Below are positions 1 to 13,873 of a stretch of 64,000 nt of DNA, piece by piece. A program made the position numbers and the translations under genes. Each line of letters opens with the position of its first letter. Position 1 is the first letter of the stretch. Origin of the DNA: Jatrophihabitans cynanchi (GTDB taxonomy: Bacteria > Actinomycetota > Actinomycetes > Mycobacteriales > Jatrophihabitantaceae); the NCBI RefSeq assembly GCF_027247405.1, contig NZ_CP097463.1:310001-374000 (forward strand). Reading direction: 5' to 3'. The notes under the pieces were generated by a model. It ran no database searches. It saw only the letters and a list, made by a program, of their open reading frames with translations, and was not told where the DNA came from.

Positions 1-846
1 GTAGCGCTCCTGCCGGTACGAGCGGCGCATCGCCTTGAGCACCGCGTCCGATCCGGACTGCATCGGCATGTGCAGTTGCGGCATCACGTTGGGCGTCTCG
101 GCCATCGCGGCGATCACGTCGTCGGTGAAGTCGCGCGGGTGCGGGCTGGTGAACCGCACCCGCTCCAGCCCGTCGATCCCGCCGCAGGCGCGCAGCAGCT
201 TGCCGAACGCGAGCCGGTCGCCGAACGAGCGGCCGTAGGAGTTCACGTTCTGCCCGAGCAGGGTGACCTCGACGACGCCCTGCTCGACCAGGGCGCGGAT
301 CTCGGCCAGAACGTCGCCCGGCCGGCGGTCGGTCTCGGTGCCGCGCAGCGAGGGGACGATGCAGAACGTGCACGTGTTGTCACAGCCCACGGACACCGAC
401 ACCCAGGCGCTGAAGGCCGATTCGCGACGGCTGGGCAGGTCGGACGGGAAGTTCTGCAGCGCCTCGACGATCTCGACCTGCGCTTCACGGTTGTGCCTCG
501 CACGCTCGAGCAGCACCGGCAGTGCAGCCAGGTTGTTGGTGCCGAAGACGACGTCCACCCACGGCGCCTTCTCGAGGATCCGGCCGCGGTCCTTCTGCGC
601 CAGGCAGCCGCCGACCGCGATCTGCAGGTCCGGGTTCTGCTGCTTGGCCGGGTACAGGTGACCGAGGTTGCCGTACAGCCGGTTGTCGGCGTTCTCGCGC
701 ACCGCGCAGGTGTTGAACACGACCAGGTCCGGCGCGCCGGTCTCGTCGCGCGTGTAGCCGGCACCCTCCAGCAGCCCGGCCAGCCGCTCGGAGTCATGGA
801 CGTTCATCTGGCACCCGTAGGTGCGGATCTGATAGGTGCGTCCCAC
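1..846 (-). CDS. miaB: MiaB, tRNA ms2i6A37 methylthiotransferase (3' end outside window)
   Basis: MiaB is a radical-SAM enzyme that adds a methylthio group to i6A37 of tRNAs reading U-starting codons. About 282 residues of the N-terminal part are in the window. They begin [14 protein letters not shown], with the first cluster-binding cysteine of the UPF0004 domain. NTCAVRENA and VGGCLAQ follow, then the radical-SAM motif [11 protein letters not shown] (CxxxCxxC) and GQNVNSYG. The GTG at 846 is chosen because GAGGG lies just upstream and the family starts at this point. The gene runs off the left edge, so the TRAM domain is not seen. RimO at 15802-17199 is a paralogue but has different motifs. 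The reading is confident. Confidence 0.95.
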   Translation of the reverse strand, partial: MGRTYQIRTYGCQMNVHDSERLAGLLEGAGYTRDETGAPDLVVFNTCAVRENADNRLYGNLGHLYPAKQQNPDLQIAVGGCLAQKDRGRILEKAPWVDVVFGTNNLAALPVLLERARHNREAQVEIVEALQNFPSDLPSRRESAFSAWVSVSVGCDNTCTFCIVPSLRGTETDRRPGDVLAEIRALVEQGVVEVTLLGQNVNSYGRSFGDRLAFGKLLRACGGIDGLERVRFTSPHPRDFTDDVIAAMAETPNVMPQLHMPMQSGSDAVLKAMRRSYRQERY

Positions 847-933
847 TGAACCCTCTGCTCTTGACCAGCTGTCGGCGTCAACGCCTGCTCGATGCACTCG
901 AGGATACGGGCCGGCCGGTGGTCCAATGGTTCG

Positions 934-1155
934 GTGAGCCTCTCGGACGCGGACGTGGCAGCGCTGGCCCGCGAAGCGGTCGACCACAAGGACCCGCGGT
1001 TGGACGTGCACATCGCGCCGGTGGCGCAGGACGACCCGTACCGCTTCGGCGCGGCGGCCTGGACGGTGAGCGCCGGCGGTGCGAGCAGCTACATCACCGC
1101 GACGATGAGCTGGCGCGAGGCGCTGGACAAGCTGATCGCCGACCTCGGCAGCTGA
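934..1155 (+). CDS. Small hypothetical protein beside miaB
   Basis: This gene of about 73 residues is divergent from miaB and convergent with rny. From GTG 934 it reads [18 protein letters not shown] and ends [10 protein letters not shown]. An ATG at 892 in the same frame would add 14 residues with poor codon character, so the GTG is preferred, though no clear Shine-Dalgarno is visible for either. The protein is mixed alpha/beta with no membrane segment, and I do not recognise a family. Its TGA at 1153-1155 is also the first codon of the first unit of the inverted-repeat array that follows. It could be a lineage-specific small protein. Confidence 0.5.
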   Translation: MSLSDADVAALAREAVDHKDPRLDVHIAPVAQDDPYRFGAAAWTVSAGGASSYITATMSWREALDKLIADLGS

Positions 1156-1340
1156 TCGACTCTGCGCCGCTTCCCCCCACCTTGTCACCTTCGCGGCGCT
1201 TCCCCCACCGTCTGACCAACTTTGCGCCGCTTCCCCCACGCTGTCACGAGATCCGGGCGCTGGATTTCGTCCCTCGGTGGGGGGAGCGGGACGGTCGGTG
1301 GGCGGGCACACCTGGCACACCGTGGGGTAAGCGCTGGTCA
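1153..1340. repeat. Inverted-repeat array A between convergent genes
   Basis: Three plus-strand units begin near 1153, 1182 and 1213. Each has the form TGACCAACTTTGCGCC followed by GCTTCCCCCACC, with a period of 29-31 bp. They lead into a core hairpin at 1246-1270 (ACGAGATCC, 7-nt loop, GGATTTCGT). Right of the core the motif appears inverted as GTGGGGGG and GTGGGG, and it reaches the rny stop codon. The stop codons of both flanking genes (1153-1155 and 1338-1340) are the TGA of a terminal unit. A larger relative lies at 35850-36516. A role as a two-way terminator is inferred from position only. Confidence 0.75.
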
Positions 1341-3071
1341 GTGCGCGATCTCGGTCGAGCGTGATTCGCGCACCACGGTGACCCGGATCTGGCCGGGGTA
1401 GGTGAGTTCGTCCTCGATCTGCTTGGCGATCTCGCGGGCGATCACCTGCGCGGCCAGGTCGTCCACCTCGGTGGGCTGCACCATCACCCGAACCTCCCGG
1501 CCGGACTGCATCGCGAAGACCTTCTCCACCCCCTCTTTCGCGGTGGCGATCTGTTCGATGCGGGCCAGCCGCTTGACGTAGTTCTCCAGCGACTCGCGGC
1601 GGGCGCCGGGCCGCGCGGCCGAGCAGGTGTCCGAGGCCTGGGTGAGCACCGCCTCGATGGTGCGCGGCTGCACCTCGTTGTGGTGCGCCTCCACGGCGTG
1701 CGCCACGGCCTCGGTCTCGCCGTATTTTCGCAGCAGCTCGGCGCCGATCAGGGCGTGGCTGCCCTCGACCTCGTGGGTGAGCGCCTTGCCGATGTCGTGC
1801 AGGAACGCGCAGCGCTTCACCAGGGTCGGCTCGATGCCCAGTTCGGCCGCCATCACGCCGGCGATGTGCGCGGTCTCCATCAAGTGGCCGAGGACGTTCT
1901 GGCCGTAGCTGGTGCGGTATTTCAGCCGGCCCAGCGTCGGCAGCAGCCGCTCGTCCAGGTCATGGACGCCGACATCGGCGAGGGCGTCCCGGGCTGCCCG
2001 CAGGCAGAGCGCTTCGACCTCGGTCTTGCTCTGCTCGTACGCCTCCTCGATGCGATGCGGGTGGATCCGGCCGTCCAGGATGAGCTTGTCCAGGGTGAGT
2101 CGGCCGATCTCGCGGCGCACCGGATCGAAGCAGCTGAGCAGCACCGCTTCGGGCGTGTCGTCGATGATGACGTTGACGCCGGTGACCGACTCGAAGGCGC
2201 GGATGTTGCGCCCCTCGCGGCCGATGATGCGGCCCTTCATGTCATCGGCCGGCAGGTGCAGCACGCTGACCACGGTTTCGGTCGTTTGCTCGCTGGCGAC
2301 CCGCTGTACCGCCTCGGCGACGATGGCGCGGGCCCGTTCGGTGCCCTCGGTGCGGGCTTCGTTCTCGATGGTGCGTACCAGCTGGGCGGCGTCGCGGCGT
2401 GCAGTGATCTCGACGCCGGCCAGCAACTCGGCCCGCGCCTGCTCGGCCGTCAGTCCGGCGATGCGGGCCAACTCACGCTCGTGTTCGGCGCCGCGGGCAC
2501 GCAGCTCGGCATCGCGCCGCGCCAGGTCGCTCTCCGCGCTGGCAAGTTCTGCCTGACGCTCGGCGAGCAGGCGGGCGGCATTCTCCAGTTCGGCCGCTTC
2601 GGCGCTCAGCCGGGACCCGTCGGCGGCGAGCGCTGCTTCACGTTCGTCCAGCCGGCGGGACTGCGCCTGCAGGTCAGCTCGCGCCCCGTCCAGCTCCGCG
2701 CCCAGCCGCGCGGCCACCGCCTCACCCTGGCGCCGGCCGTCGGCGATCGCAGCCTCGGCCTCAGCCGCGGCGCGGGCGCGGATCGACTCGGCGTCGGCGT
2801 GCACGCTCTGCAGCTCGGACTTGGCGGCCCGACGGACGGCCTCGGCCTCGGTCTCGGCGGCCCGGCGCAATGCGTCGGCTTCGGCAACGGCCCGGCGCCG
2901 GGTGGCCTCGGTCTCGGCGCTCGCGAGCGTGTCGCCGGCGCCCTCGGTGGCGCCGGTAGCGTGGCCACCGCGCCTGCCGCCGCCCGAACTGCTCCGACGG
3001 CTGTAGGCCTGGATGAACAGAACGCCCAGGATGAACACCGCTCCGACCGCCGCGTACCAGACCCCGTTCAC
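1338..3071 (-). CDS. rny: Ribonuclease Y
   Basis: RNase Y is a membrane-anchored endoribonuclease that starts mRNA turnover. The 577-residue protein has an N-terminal membrane segment (about residues 5-20), then a long alanine/glutamate/arginine-rich coiled coil to about residue 250. A KH domain follows ([17 protein letters not shown]), then an HD domain with the metal-binding HDIGKA and a downstream VEAHHNE. Length and domain order fit the family. The start at 3071 puts the membrane anchor at the very N terminus. RNase J, which lies between ftsK and dapA in M. tuberculosis, is not present at that place here. Confidence 0.95.
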   Translation of the reverse strand: MNGVWYAAVGAVFILGVLFIQAYSRRSSSGGGRRGGHATGATEGAGDTLASAETEATRRRAVAEADALRRAAETEAEAVRRAAKSELQSVHADAESIRARAAAEAEAAIADGRRQGEAVAARLGAELDGARADLQAQSRRLDEREAALAADGSRLSAEAAELENAARLLAERQAELASAESDLARRDAELRARGAEHERELARIAGLTAEQARAELLAGVEITARRDAAQLVRTIENEARTEGTERARAIVAEAVQRVASEQTTETVVSVLHLPADDMKGRIIGREGRNIRAFESVTGVNVIIDDTPEAVLLSCFDPVRREIGRLTLDKLILDGRIHPHRIEEAYEQSKTEVEALCLRAARDALADVGVHDLDERLLPTLGRLKYRTSYGQNVLGHLMETAHIAGVMAAELGIEPTLVKRCAFLHDIGKALTHEVEGSHALIGAELLRKYGETEAVAHAVEAHHNEVQPRTIEAVLTQASDTCSAARPGARRESLENYVKRLARIEQIATAKEGVEKVFAMQSGREVRVMVQPTEVDDLAAQVIAREIAKQIEDELTYPGQIRVTVVRESRSTEIAH

Positions 3072-3319
3072 TGTCTTCTCCCGTCCGCAGTCGAACCATC
3101 GGTCCAGGAAACGCGGGGTGCGGGCAGTCTGCGGGTTGCCTGATCGGGACGCCGCGCTGGACGCGCGGCGCCGGGGCTTCCGCCGGTTCGGGCTCCTTTC
3201 GTGCGCTGCCGTCGTGGTGCTATCAACGAATCGTGCGCTACGGGCGGTTCATCCCGCCCGGCACGATCATGGTGCGTTGTTCCTGGTACCCCTGAGGTTA
3301 GGAACGCGCGTCACACAAA
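3072..3319. other. Intergenic region rny-recX with a hairpin
   Basis: These 248 bp lie downstream of recX and upstream of rny, both on the minus strand. They hold a perfect 7-bp stem at 3241-3260 (CGGGCGG, 6-nt loop, CCGCCCG), about 60 bp past the recX stop, which could end the recA-recX transcript. The promoter of rny should lie between this hairpin and 3072, but I see no convincing -35/-10 pair. No open frame here looks coding. Confidence 0.4.
3241..3260 (-). terminator. Candidate terminator after recA-recX
   Basis: CGGGCGG and CCGCCCG form a perfect 7-bp stem with loop TTCATC, 60 bp downstream of the recX stop codon. There is no uridine tract, which is common in high-GC actinobacteria. 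Function is inferred from position. Confidence 0.35.
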
Positions 3320-3913
3320 TCAAGTAAGGTCCGCAGCCGCGTCGTCAAGCGTGCTCGTGTCCGCCATGGCTGCGGCCAGCGCCTCGCGGACCACCTCGTG
3401 CGCCAGGCCGGCGGGATAGCCCCGGCGACCGAGCAACCCGACCAGGCGGCGGGCCTGCGCCTGCGGGTCGAGACCGCTGAGCGAGCGCAACTTCTTTGCC
3501 ACCAGGGTCCGGGCGGCCGCGTACTCGCTGTCCCGGTCGATCGGGCCCAGCGCGGCGGCGACGACCTGCTCGTCGAGGCCGCGGCGGCGCAGCTTGACGG
3601 CAACCGCACGGCGGGCCAGGCCGCGCTCGCGGTGCTGGGCCAGCGCGAAGGTACCGGCCAGCGCCTCGTCGTCGATCAGTCCGACCTCGGCGAAGCGATC
3701 CAGCACCGCGGCCGCCGGCTCGTCCGGCACGCCCTTCCTGCGCAGCGCGTCGGCGAGCTCGGCACGGGTGCGGGCGCGCTGATCCAGCAGCCGCAGGCAG
3801 ATCGTCCGGGCGACCGTCTCGGGGTCCCCCGGGGGACCGAGCGCCTTCTCGTCCTCCGGGGGCACCTCGTCCTCCGGGTGCGCCTCGACCGCCGGCTGCG
3901 CCTCGAAGGGCAT
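3320..3913 (-). CDS. recX: RecX, regulator of RecA
   Basis: RecX binds RecA filaments and limits their extension and activity. The 197-residue protein has an acidic N-terminal stretch of about 28 residues and then three-helix RecX repeats, with ICLRLLDQRARTRAELADALRRKGV as the first. The motif continues with VLDRFAEVGLIDDEALA and ends with a third repeat near residues 165-190. It starts only 3 bp after the recA stop codon, so the two are almost certainly co-transcribed, as in most actinobacteria. Confidence 0.93.
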   Translation of the reverse strand: MPFEAQPAVEAHPEDEVPPEDEKALGPPGDPETVARTICLRLLDQRARTRAELADALRRKGVPDEPAAAVLDRFAEVGLIDDEALAGTFALAQHRERGLARRAVAVKLRRRGLDEQVVAAALGPIDRDSEYAAARTLVAKKLRSLSGLDPQAQARRLVGLLGRRGYPAGLAHEVVREALAAAMADTSTLDDAAADLT

Positions 3914-3916
3914 GGG

Positions 3917-4969
<1,053 letters not shown>

Positions 4970-5103
4970 CTCTTCGTCAGTCGTGGTTGTTCGTCAGTAG
5001 TGGGCCGGCGTGCCCTGCTTGTCGGGGACGTTAGGCCGGTGGTCCGACAACTTCGCGCAGAACCGCGCCGCTGTGGACAACTGGCCCGTTGTGGAAAGCT
5101 TAG

Positions 5104-5119
5104 GCGAACACCTGTTCGA
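5104..5119 (-). promoter_or_regulatory. LexA (SOS) box upstream of recA
   Basis: GCGAACACCTGTTCGA matches the actinobacterial and Bacillus SOS box CGAAC-N4-GTTCG exactly in its two half sites (5105-5109 and 5114-5118). It lies between the DUF3046 gene and recA, 135 bp before the recA start codon. LexA control of recA is known in mycobacteria; here it is inferred from the match. Confidence 0.85.
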
Positions 5120-5153
5120 TGGTGGTAACGGCGCGCGCGACACGCCGGAGCGT

Positions 5154-5345
5154 TCAGCGCAGGTGACCCGGCACGTCCAGTTCGGCACACACCGCGCGCC
5201 ACACCACCTTGGCCTCATCGCCCCGGGCGAGCGCCTCGTCCACCGTCGCGCCGAGCGCCGTGAGCCGGTAGTCGGCGGCCACGCTGCGGGCATAGGCGGT
5301 ACCGAACCGCGCCTCCATCCGGCTCCAGAACTCGGTCAATCGCAC
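5154..5345 (-). CDS. DUF3046 protein next to recA
   Basis: This protein of 63 residues begins VRLTEFWSRMEARFG and ends AVCAELDVPGHLR. It matches what I recall of DUF3046, a small family found beside recA in actinobacteria (Rv2738c in M. tuberculosis). The open frame extends far upstream, but homology and a GTG at 5345 set the start just before LTEFW. No strong Shine-Dalgarno is seen. Its function is unknown. It points the same way as recA, 184 bp upstream of it, and the SOS box lies in between. Confidence 0.8.
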   Translation of the reverse strand: MRLTEFWSRMEARFGTAYARSVAADYRLTALGATVDEALARGDEAKVVWRAVCAELDVPGHLR

Positions 5346-5484
5346 CGGCCCAGGGTAGGGTGCGCCGGCCACCGGGGCGTCCAACGACTGCGGGGAGCCG
5401 CACGACCCTGTTGGCCAGATCGTTCCGGATGATGCCCCGATCCTGCCTGGCCGGCTGCCCGGGCGACCGGCCAGGATGCCTGGT

Positions 5485-6054
5485 ATGCAGACAGCGCTCC
5501 TCGTCATCGACGTCCAAGAGTCCTTCCGGCAGCGCGCTGCCGACTGGCAGGCGAGAGCCAATCCGGGTGTGGTCGAGCAGGTCGGGAGGTTGGTCGACAA
5601 CGCCCGGGCCGCCGGCGACCTCGTCGTGTGGGTGCTGCACACCGAGCCCGGCTCGGGCGGAGTGTTCGACCCGGAGAAGGGCTTCGTCCGGCCGATCGAC
5701 CCGCTCCAGCCGATCGCCGGCGAATCGTTGGTGCGCAAGACATCCATCAACGCCTTCACCACCACCAACCTGCAGCAGCAGCTCACCACCCACGGCGTGC
5801 GGGAGGTGGTGATCTGCGGCATCCGCACCGAGCAGTGCTGCGAGACCACCGCGCGGGTGGCGAACGACCTCGGCTACCGCGTGCTGTTCGTGGGCGACGC
5901 CACCACGACGTCCGCGATCACCGCCACGGACGGTCGGGTCGCGCTGAGCGGGCAGCAGATCATCGCCCGCACCGAAGCCGTCCTCGCCGCGCGCGAGTTC
6001 GCGACCGTCGTCAGCACGGACGAGGTGATAGCCCGCGCGGCCCTTCCGGCATGA
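5485..6054 (+). CDS. Isochorismatase-family cysteine hydrolase
   Basis: The family hydrolyses amide or ether bonds in small metabolites such as nicotinamide or isochorismate. The protein has LLVIDVQESF with the catalytic aspartate, RKTSINAF with the catalytic lysine, and GIRTEQCCETTAR with the nucleophilic cysteine. The start at 5485 (MQTALLVID) is preferred over ATG 5476, giving 189 residues. The substrate cannot be read. The GlxA-type regulator begins 11 bp downstream on the same strand, which suggests a small operon in which that regulator controls the enzyme. Confidence 0.88.
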   Translation: MQTALLVIDVQESFRQRAADWQARANPGVVEQVGRLVDNARAAGDLVVWVLHTEPGSGGVFDPEKGFVRPIDPLQPIAGESLVRKTSINAFTTTNLQQQLTTHGVREVVICGIRTEQCCETTARVANDLGYRVLFVGDATTTSAITATDGRVALSGQQIIARTEAVLAAREFATVVSTDEVIARAALPA

Positions 6055-6064
6055 TGACCGGATC

Positions 6065-6973
6065 ATGATCACAGTCGTCTTCTTCCTGGTGCCGGACGTG
6101 CACCTGCTGGACCTGGCCGGACCGGCTCAGGCGTTCTCGACCGCGGACGGGATGGGGCTGCACTACCGGCTTCACTACGTCGCGGACGCACCCGGCGTGC
6201 TCTCCGCGCAGGGGCTGCCACTGCAGGCGGACACCCACTGGCCACGGCTGAGTGCCCAGGATCTGGTGCTGGTGCCCGGCTGGCGGGGCGACACGCTGGC
6301 AGGCACCGGCCCGATCGGTACGGCGGCCCTCGATGCGCTGGCGGCCCATCACACCGCGGGCGGGACCGTGGCCAGCGTGTGCGCAGGTGCCGAGGCGCTC
6401 GGCCGGGCGGGCCTGCTGGACGGACGCCGGTGCACCACCCACCACGCCCACCAGGACGAGCTGGCGCGCCGGTACCCGCGAGCGCGCGTGGTGCGCGACG
6501 TGCTGTTCACCGAGGACGACGCGGTGGTGACCTCGGCCGGGATCGCCAGCGGCATCGACCTGTCACTGCACCTGATCGCCACCAGGCACGGCCCCGCTGC
6601 CGCCGCCCGAGTCGCCCGCTCGATGGTCGTGTACGCCCGGCGCAACGGCGACGCGGCACAGGTGAGCGCCCTGTTGCGGCACCGCGGTCACCTGCTCGAT
6701 GCCGTCCATCGGGTACAGGACGTGATCGACGCCGAGTTCGATCGTCCGCTGCCGTTGACCCGCCTTGCCGCGACCGCGGGTGTCAGCGAGCGCACCCTGA
6801 CCCGGCAGTTCCTGCGCGCGACCGGCACCACCCCGCTGCGCTACCAGCAATCGCTGCGGCTGGAACGGGCCGGCCAGCTGATCGCGCAGGGTGCCGGGAT
6901 GGAGGCCGCGGCCCGCAGCGTCGGCTTCGAGGATGCCCGGATGCTGCGTCGGCTGCGCGCCGCCGCCGGCTGA
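6065..6973 (+). CDS. GlxA-type AraC-family transcription regulator
   Basis: The 302-residue protein has an N-terminal DJ-1/PfpI-like domain (residues 1-165; VASVCAGAEALGRAGLL contains the nucleophile-elbow cysteine). A C-terminal AraC helix-turn-helix pair follows (about 215-300; LAATAGVSERTLTRQF and AARSVGFED). In this family the PfpI-like domain senses a small ligand rather than acting as a protease. The second helix-turn-helix is short at the end (MLRRLRAAAG), so the C terminus is slightly shorter than usual. Its target is probably the hydrolase just upstream. Confidence 0.88.
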   Translation: MITVVFFLVPDVHLLDLAGPAQAFSTADGMGLHYRLHYVADAPGVLSAQGLPLQADTHWPRLSAQDLVLVPGWRGDTLAGTGPIGTAALDALAAHHTAGGTVASVCAGAEALGRAGLLDGRRCTTHHAHQDELARRYPRARVVRDVLFTEDDAVVTSAGIASGIDLSLHLIATRHGPAAAARVARSMVVYARRNGDAAQVSALLRHRGHLLDAVHRVQDVIDAEFDRPLPLTRLAATAGVSERTLTRQFLRATGTTPLRYQQSLRLERAGQLIAQGAGMEAAARSVGFEDARMLRRLRAAAG

Positions 6974-7039
6974 ACGACCGGTCCACCGGTGCGCACGCGG
7001 ACCGGGCAAACTGCTTGGCGCCGCTGCCAAGATCGGGAC

Positions 7040-7672
7040 GTGAGCCGCCCCGAAGCCTGGTACGCACTGCCCGTCCTGTCCGGCCGCCTCGTCCGCCTGG
7101 AACCGCTGGCGATCGAACACGCGCCGGGTTACCTCGCCGCTGCGGCATCCGGCGCGAACGCCGCGGAGGTCTTTCGCTGGCTGTCACCACCGCCGGGCGC
7201 GCCGACGCGCGAGCCGGTCACGCTGGCCGACGCCGAGGCGCACATCCTGGACGGGCTCGCGGCCCGGGCGCGCGGGCTGCGGTTCCCGTACGCGCAGCTG
7301 GACGCGGTGACCGGGGAGGTCGCTGGGACCACGTCCTACTACGAGGTCAACCCGGCGCTGCGGGCGATCGCGATCGGGCACACCTGGCTCGGCAAGCGCT
7401 GGTGGCGCACCGGCCACAACACCGAGTCCAAACTGCTGATGCTCACACACGCGTTCGACCGCCTCGGCGCGTCGCGCGTCGTCTGGCACACCGACATCTA
7501 CAACGAGCGCTCGCAGGCGGCGATCGAGCGCCTCGGCGCCCGCAAGGAGGGCGTGCTGCGTAAGCACCGGATCCGGTGGGACGGCTCGTGGCGCGACACC
7601 GTCCAGTACGCCATGACGGACGACGACTGGCCGGCCACCCGCGATCGCCTCGCCGGCATGTTGGCCCGGTAG
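7040..7672 (+). CDS. GNAT acetyltransferase, RimJ/RimL type
   Basis: The 210-residue protein has the fold of RimJ/RimL-like N-acetyltransferases. The N-terminal LSGRLVRLEPLAIEH is followed by IAIGHTWLGKRWWRTGHNTE in the acetyl-CoA binding region and VVWHTDIYNERSQAAIERLGARKEG near the end. GTG 7040 is preferred because sequence before it (MRTRTGQTAWRR) is not typical of the family. The substrate is unknown; protein N termini or a small molecule are both possible. It appears monocistronic, with a hairpin right at its stop codon. Confidence 0.85.
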   Translation: MSRPEAWYALPVLSGRLVRLEPLAIEHAPGYLAAAASGANAAEVFRWLSPPPGAPTREPVTLADAEAHILDGLAARARGLRFPYAQLDAVTGEVAGTTSYYEVNPALRAIAIGHTWLGKRWWRTGHNTESKLLMLTHAFDRLGASRVVWHTDIYNERSQAAIERLGARKEGVLRKHRIRWDGSWRDTVQYAMTDDDWPATRDRLAGMLAR

Positions 7673-7702
7673 CAGGGTCATAAGCGGCGTGGCGACCCTG
7701 CT
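7671..7702 (+). terminator. Hairpin at end of GNAT gene
   Basis: AGCAGGGTC and GACCCTGCT form a perfect 9-bp stem with a 14-nt loop. The first arm starts inside the TAG stop codon of the acetyltransferase. It lies 46 bp before lhr. No T-tract follows. It probably separates the two transcripts. Confidence 0.6.
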
Positions 7703-7747
7703 ACGGGGCCAAGTGCCGCTGTCGGTCGCGCCAGGCAGACTGGACGG

Positions 7748-12385
<4,638 letters not shown>

Positions 12386-12388
12386 CCG

Positions 12389-13204
12389 GTGCCCGAGGGT
12401 GACACCGTCTGGCTGACTGCGCGCCGGCTGGACCAGGCGCTCGCGACGCGCATGATCACGGTCGCCGAGCTGCGGGTGCCGCAACTGGCCACCGTCGACC
12501 TGCTCGGGCACACCGTGTTGCAGGTCCTCGCCCGCGGCAAGCACATCCTGACCCGGCTCAGCGGCGGCCTGACCCTGCACAGCCACCTGAGGATGGACGG
12601 GTCCTGGTACCTGTGCCGCGCTGGTGAGCGTCCCCGCGGCCATCCGGGGCACCTGATCCGGGCACAGCTCGGCAACACCGAATGGCTGGCCACCGGGTAC
12701 CGCGTCCACGACCTGCGGCTGGTCCGCACCGAAGAGGAGGGCGGCCTCGTCGGCCATCTCGGCCCTGATCTGCTCGGCCCGGATTGGGATCCCGAGGAGG
12801 CGGTGCGCCGGCTGCGCAGCGAGCCGGACCGGCCGATCGGCGAGGCGCTGCTCGAGCAGCGGAACCTCGCCGGGATCGGCAATCTGTACAAGAGCGAGGT
12901 GCTCTTCCTGGCCGGGGTGAATCCGTGGGCTCCGGTCGGTGTGGTGCCGGATCTGCTCGGGCTGGTCAGCCGCGCCCAGCGGCTGCTGTACGCGAACCGC
13001 GAGCACCCGGAACAGTCGACCACAGGGATGCTGGCGCGCGGCCGGGCGCACTGGGTGTACGAGCGGGCCGGCGAGCCGTGCCTGCGCTGCCGCACCCCGA
13101 TCAGACGCGAGCTGCAGGGTGTCGCGCCGCGGCAGCGCAGCAGCTTCTGGTGCCCGACCTGCCAGCCGGCCCCGTCGGCCCCGTCACCTCCGTCACCTCG
13201 TTGA
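12389..13204 (+). CDS. nei: Endonuclease VIII-type DNA glycosylase (Nei2-like)
   Basis: This Fpg/Nei-family enzyme removes oxidised pyrimidines and cuts the abasic site. The 271-residue protein starts PEGDTVW after the initiator, giving the catalytic Pro2-Glu3 of the Nei branch. The helix-two-turns-helix has EALLEQRNLAGIGNLYKSEVLF. The C-terminal zinc finger is CLRCRTPI...FWCPTCQ. The start is GTG, 3 bp after the lhr stop, so the two are one repair operon. The tail of about 10 residues after the zinc finger is a PSAPS-type repeat. The stop codon falls inside the palindrome at 13201-13268. Confidence 0.93.
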   Translation: MPEGDTVWLTARRLDQALATRMITVAELRVPQLATVDLLGHTVLQVLARGKHILTRLSGGLTLHSHLRMDGSWYLCRAGERPRGHPGHLIRAQLGNTEWLATGYRVHDLRLVRTEEEGGLVGHLGPDLLGPDWDPEEAVRRLRSEPDRPIGEALLEQRNLAGIGNLYKSEVLFLAGVNPWAPVGVVPDLLGLVSRAQRLLYANREHPEQSTTGMLARGRAHWVYERAGEPCLRCRTPIRRELQGVAPRQRSSFWCPTCQPAPSAPSPPSPR

Positions 13205-13268
13205 GTGGCGGTTTGTCGCGTGAGTGGCGACCTACAAGCCGCCACTGAACGCGTAAGTCGCCACTCAA
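13201..13268. repeat. Large imperfect palindrome with GAGTGGCG units
   Basis: Two plus-strand copies of GAGTGGCG (13204 and 13223) face inverted copies CCGCCACT and CGCCACTCA (to 13268). Together they form an imperfect palindrome of about 68 bp. It contains the nei stop codon and lies between the convergent nei and coiled-coil genes. A transcription end for both is plausible. It resembles arrays A and B in design (short units, inverted, at a convergent boundary) but not in sequence. Confidence 0.7.
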
Positions 13269-13322
13269 CGGGGCGGGGCGGGGCGGGACGGGTCGGGCGG
13301 GGCGGTGTGCGGCGGGGCGGCG
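13269..13322 (+). other. G-rich tract with G-quadruplex potential
   Basis: A run of GGGG and GGG tracts separated mostly by single C or AC occupies about 54 bp on the plus strand, directly after the palindrome. At least four G3-4 tracts with 1-2-nt loops fit the usual quadruplex pattern. It lies at the 3' end of the coiled-coil gene, whose mRNA would carry the C-rich strand. Confidence 0.6.
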
Positions 13323-13323
13323 G

Positions 13324-13866
13324 TCAAGGCGGGGAGCGGTGTTCGCGCAGCGCTTCGGCCACCAGCCGCTTGCGTTCGAGCTCCTCCAGCCGGGCCAGCA
13401 GCGCGACCTGCTCGTGCAGCGCGGCGCCGAGCCGGCGCCGGTTCTTGGTCAGCAGCGCCCGGGTGCGCTCGGTGTTCTCCCGTGCCCCGGCCTCGATCGT
13501 GTCCAGCTGCGCGCCGGACGCGGCGACCACGTCCAGTTGTGAGCGCAACCCGTCAGCGGTGCGCTGATACGCCTCGGCAGCCGCCTCCCCCGCCTCCGCC
13601 GCCTCCCCTGCGTCCCCCGCCTCCGCCCGCGCCGAGTCGGCGGCGCGCTGCGCGGCTGTGGCCGCGACCGCGATCTGCTCGGCCGCCTCGGCAAGGGCGC
13701 GGCGCTGCAATTGAATCTCGTGCTCGACCCGGGCGACGCCGGCGTACGCGCTGCCGGCGCGGCGATCCAGGTCCTGTTGCTGCTTGCGGATCGTCCGGAT
13801 GGCCCGCATGATCGCGGCCCGCGGGTCCTGCTCGGGCGTGCCTCGGCGGAACGGTCGGCGCCGCAC
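13324..13866 (-). CDS. Alanine-rich coiled-coil protein
   Basis: This 180-residue protein is nearly all predicted helix. A basic N terminus (MRRRPFRRG) is followed by heptad-like segments such as IRTIRKQQQDLDRRAG and EHEIQLQRRALAEAAEQI, then a low-complexity AGEAAEAGEAAAEA stretch. It ends in LARLEELERKRLVAEALREH. No signal peptide or catalytic motif is seen. It sits downstream of clgR where M. tuberculosis has the PspA homologue Rv2744c, so a membrane-stress role is possible by position, but similarity to PspA is weak. It lies 7 bp after the TetR gene and is probably co-transcribed with it. Confidence 0.6.
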   Translation of the reverse strand: MRRRPFRRGTPEQDPRAAIMRAIRTIRKQQQDLDRRAGSAYAGVARVEHEIQLQRRALAEAAEQIAVAATAAQRAADSARAEAGDAGEAAEAGEAAAEAYQRTADGLRSQLDVVAASGAQLDTIEAGARENTERTRALLTKNRRRLGAALHEQVALLARLEELERKRLVAEALREHRSPP

Positions 13867-13873
13867 CGGCCGC

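Noticed and set aside
5020-5153. Small frames between recA and the DUF3046 gene
   Set aside because: They overlap the SOS box and promoter region and show no coding character.
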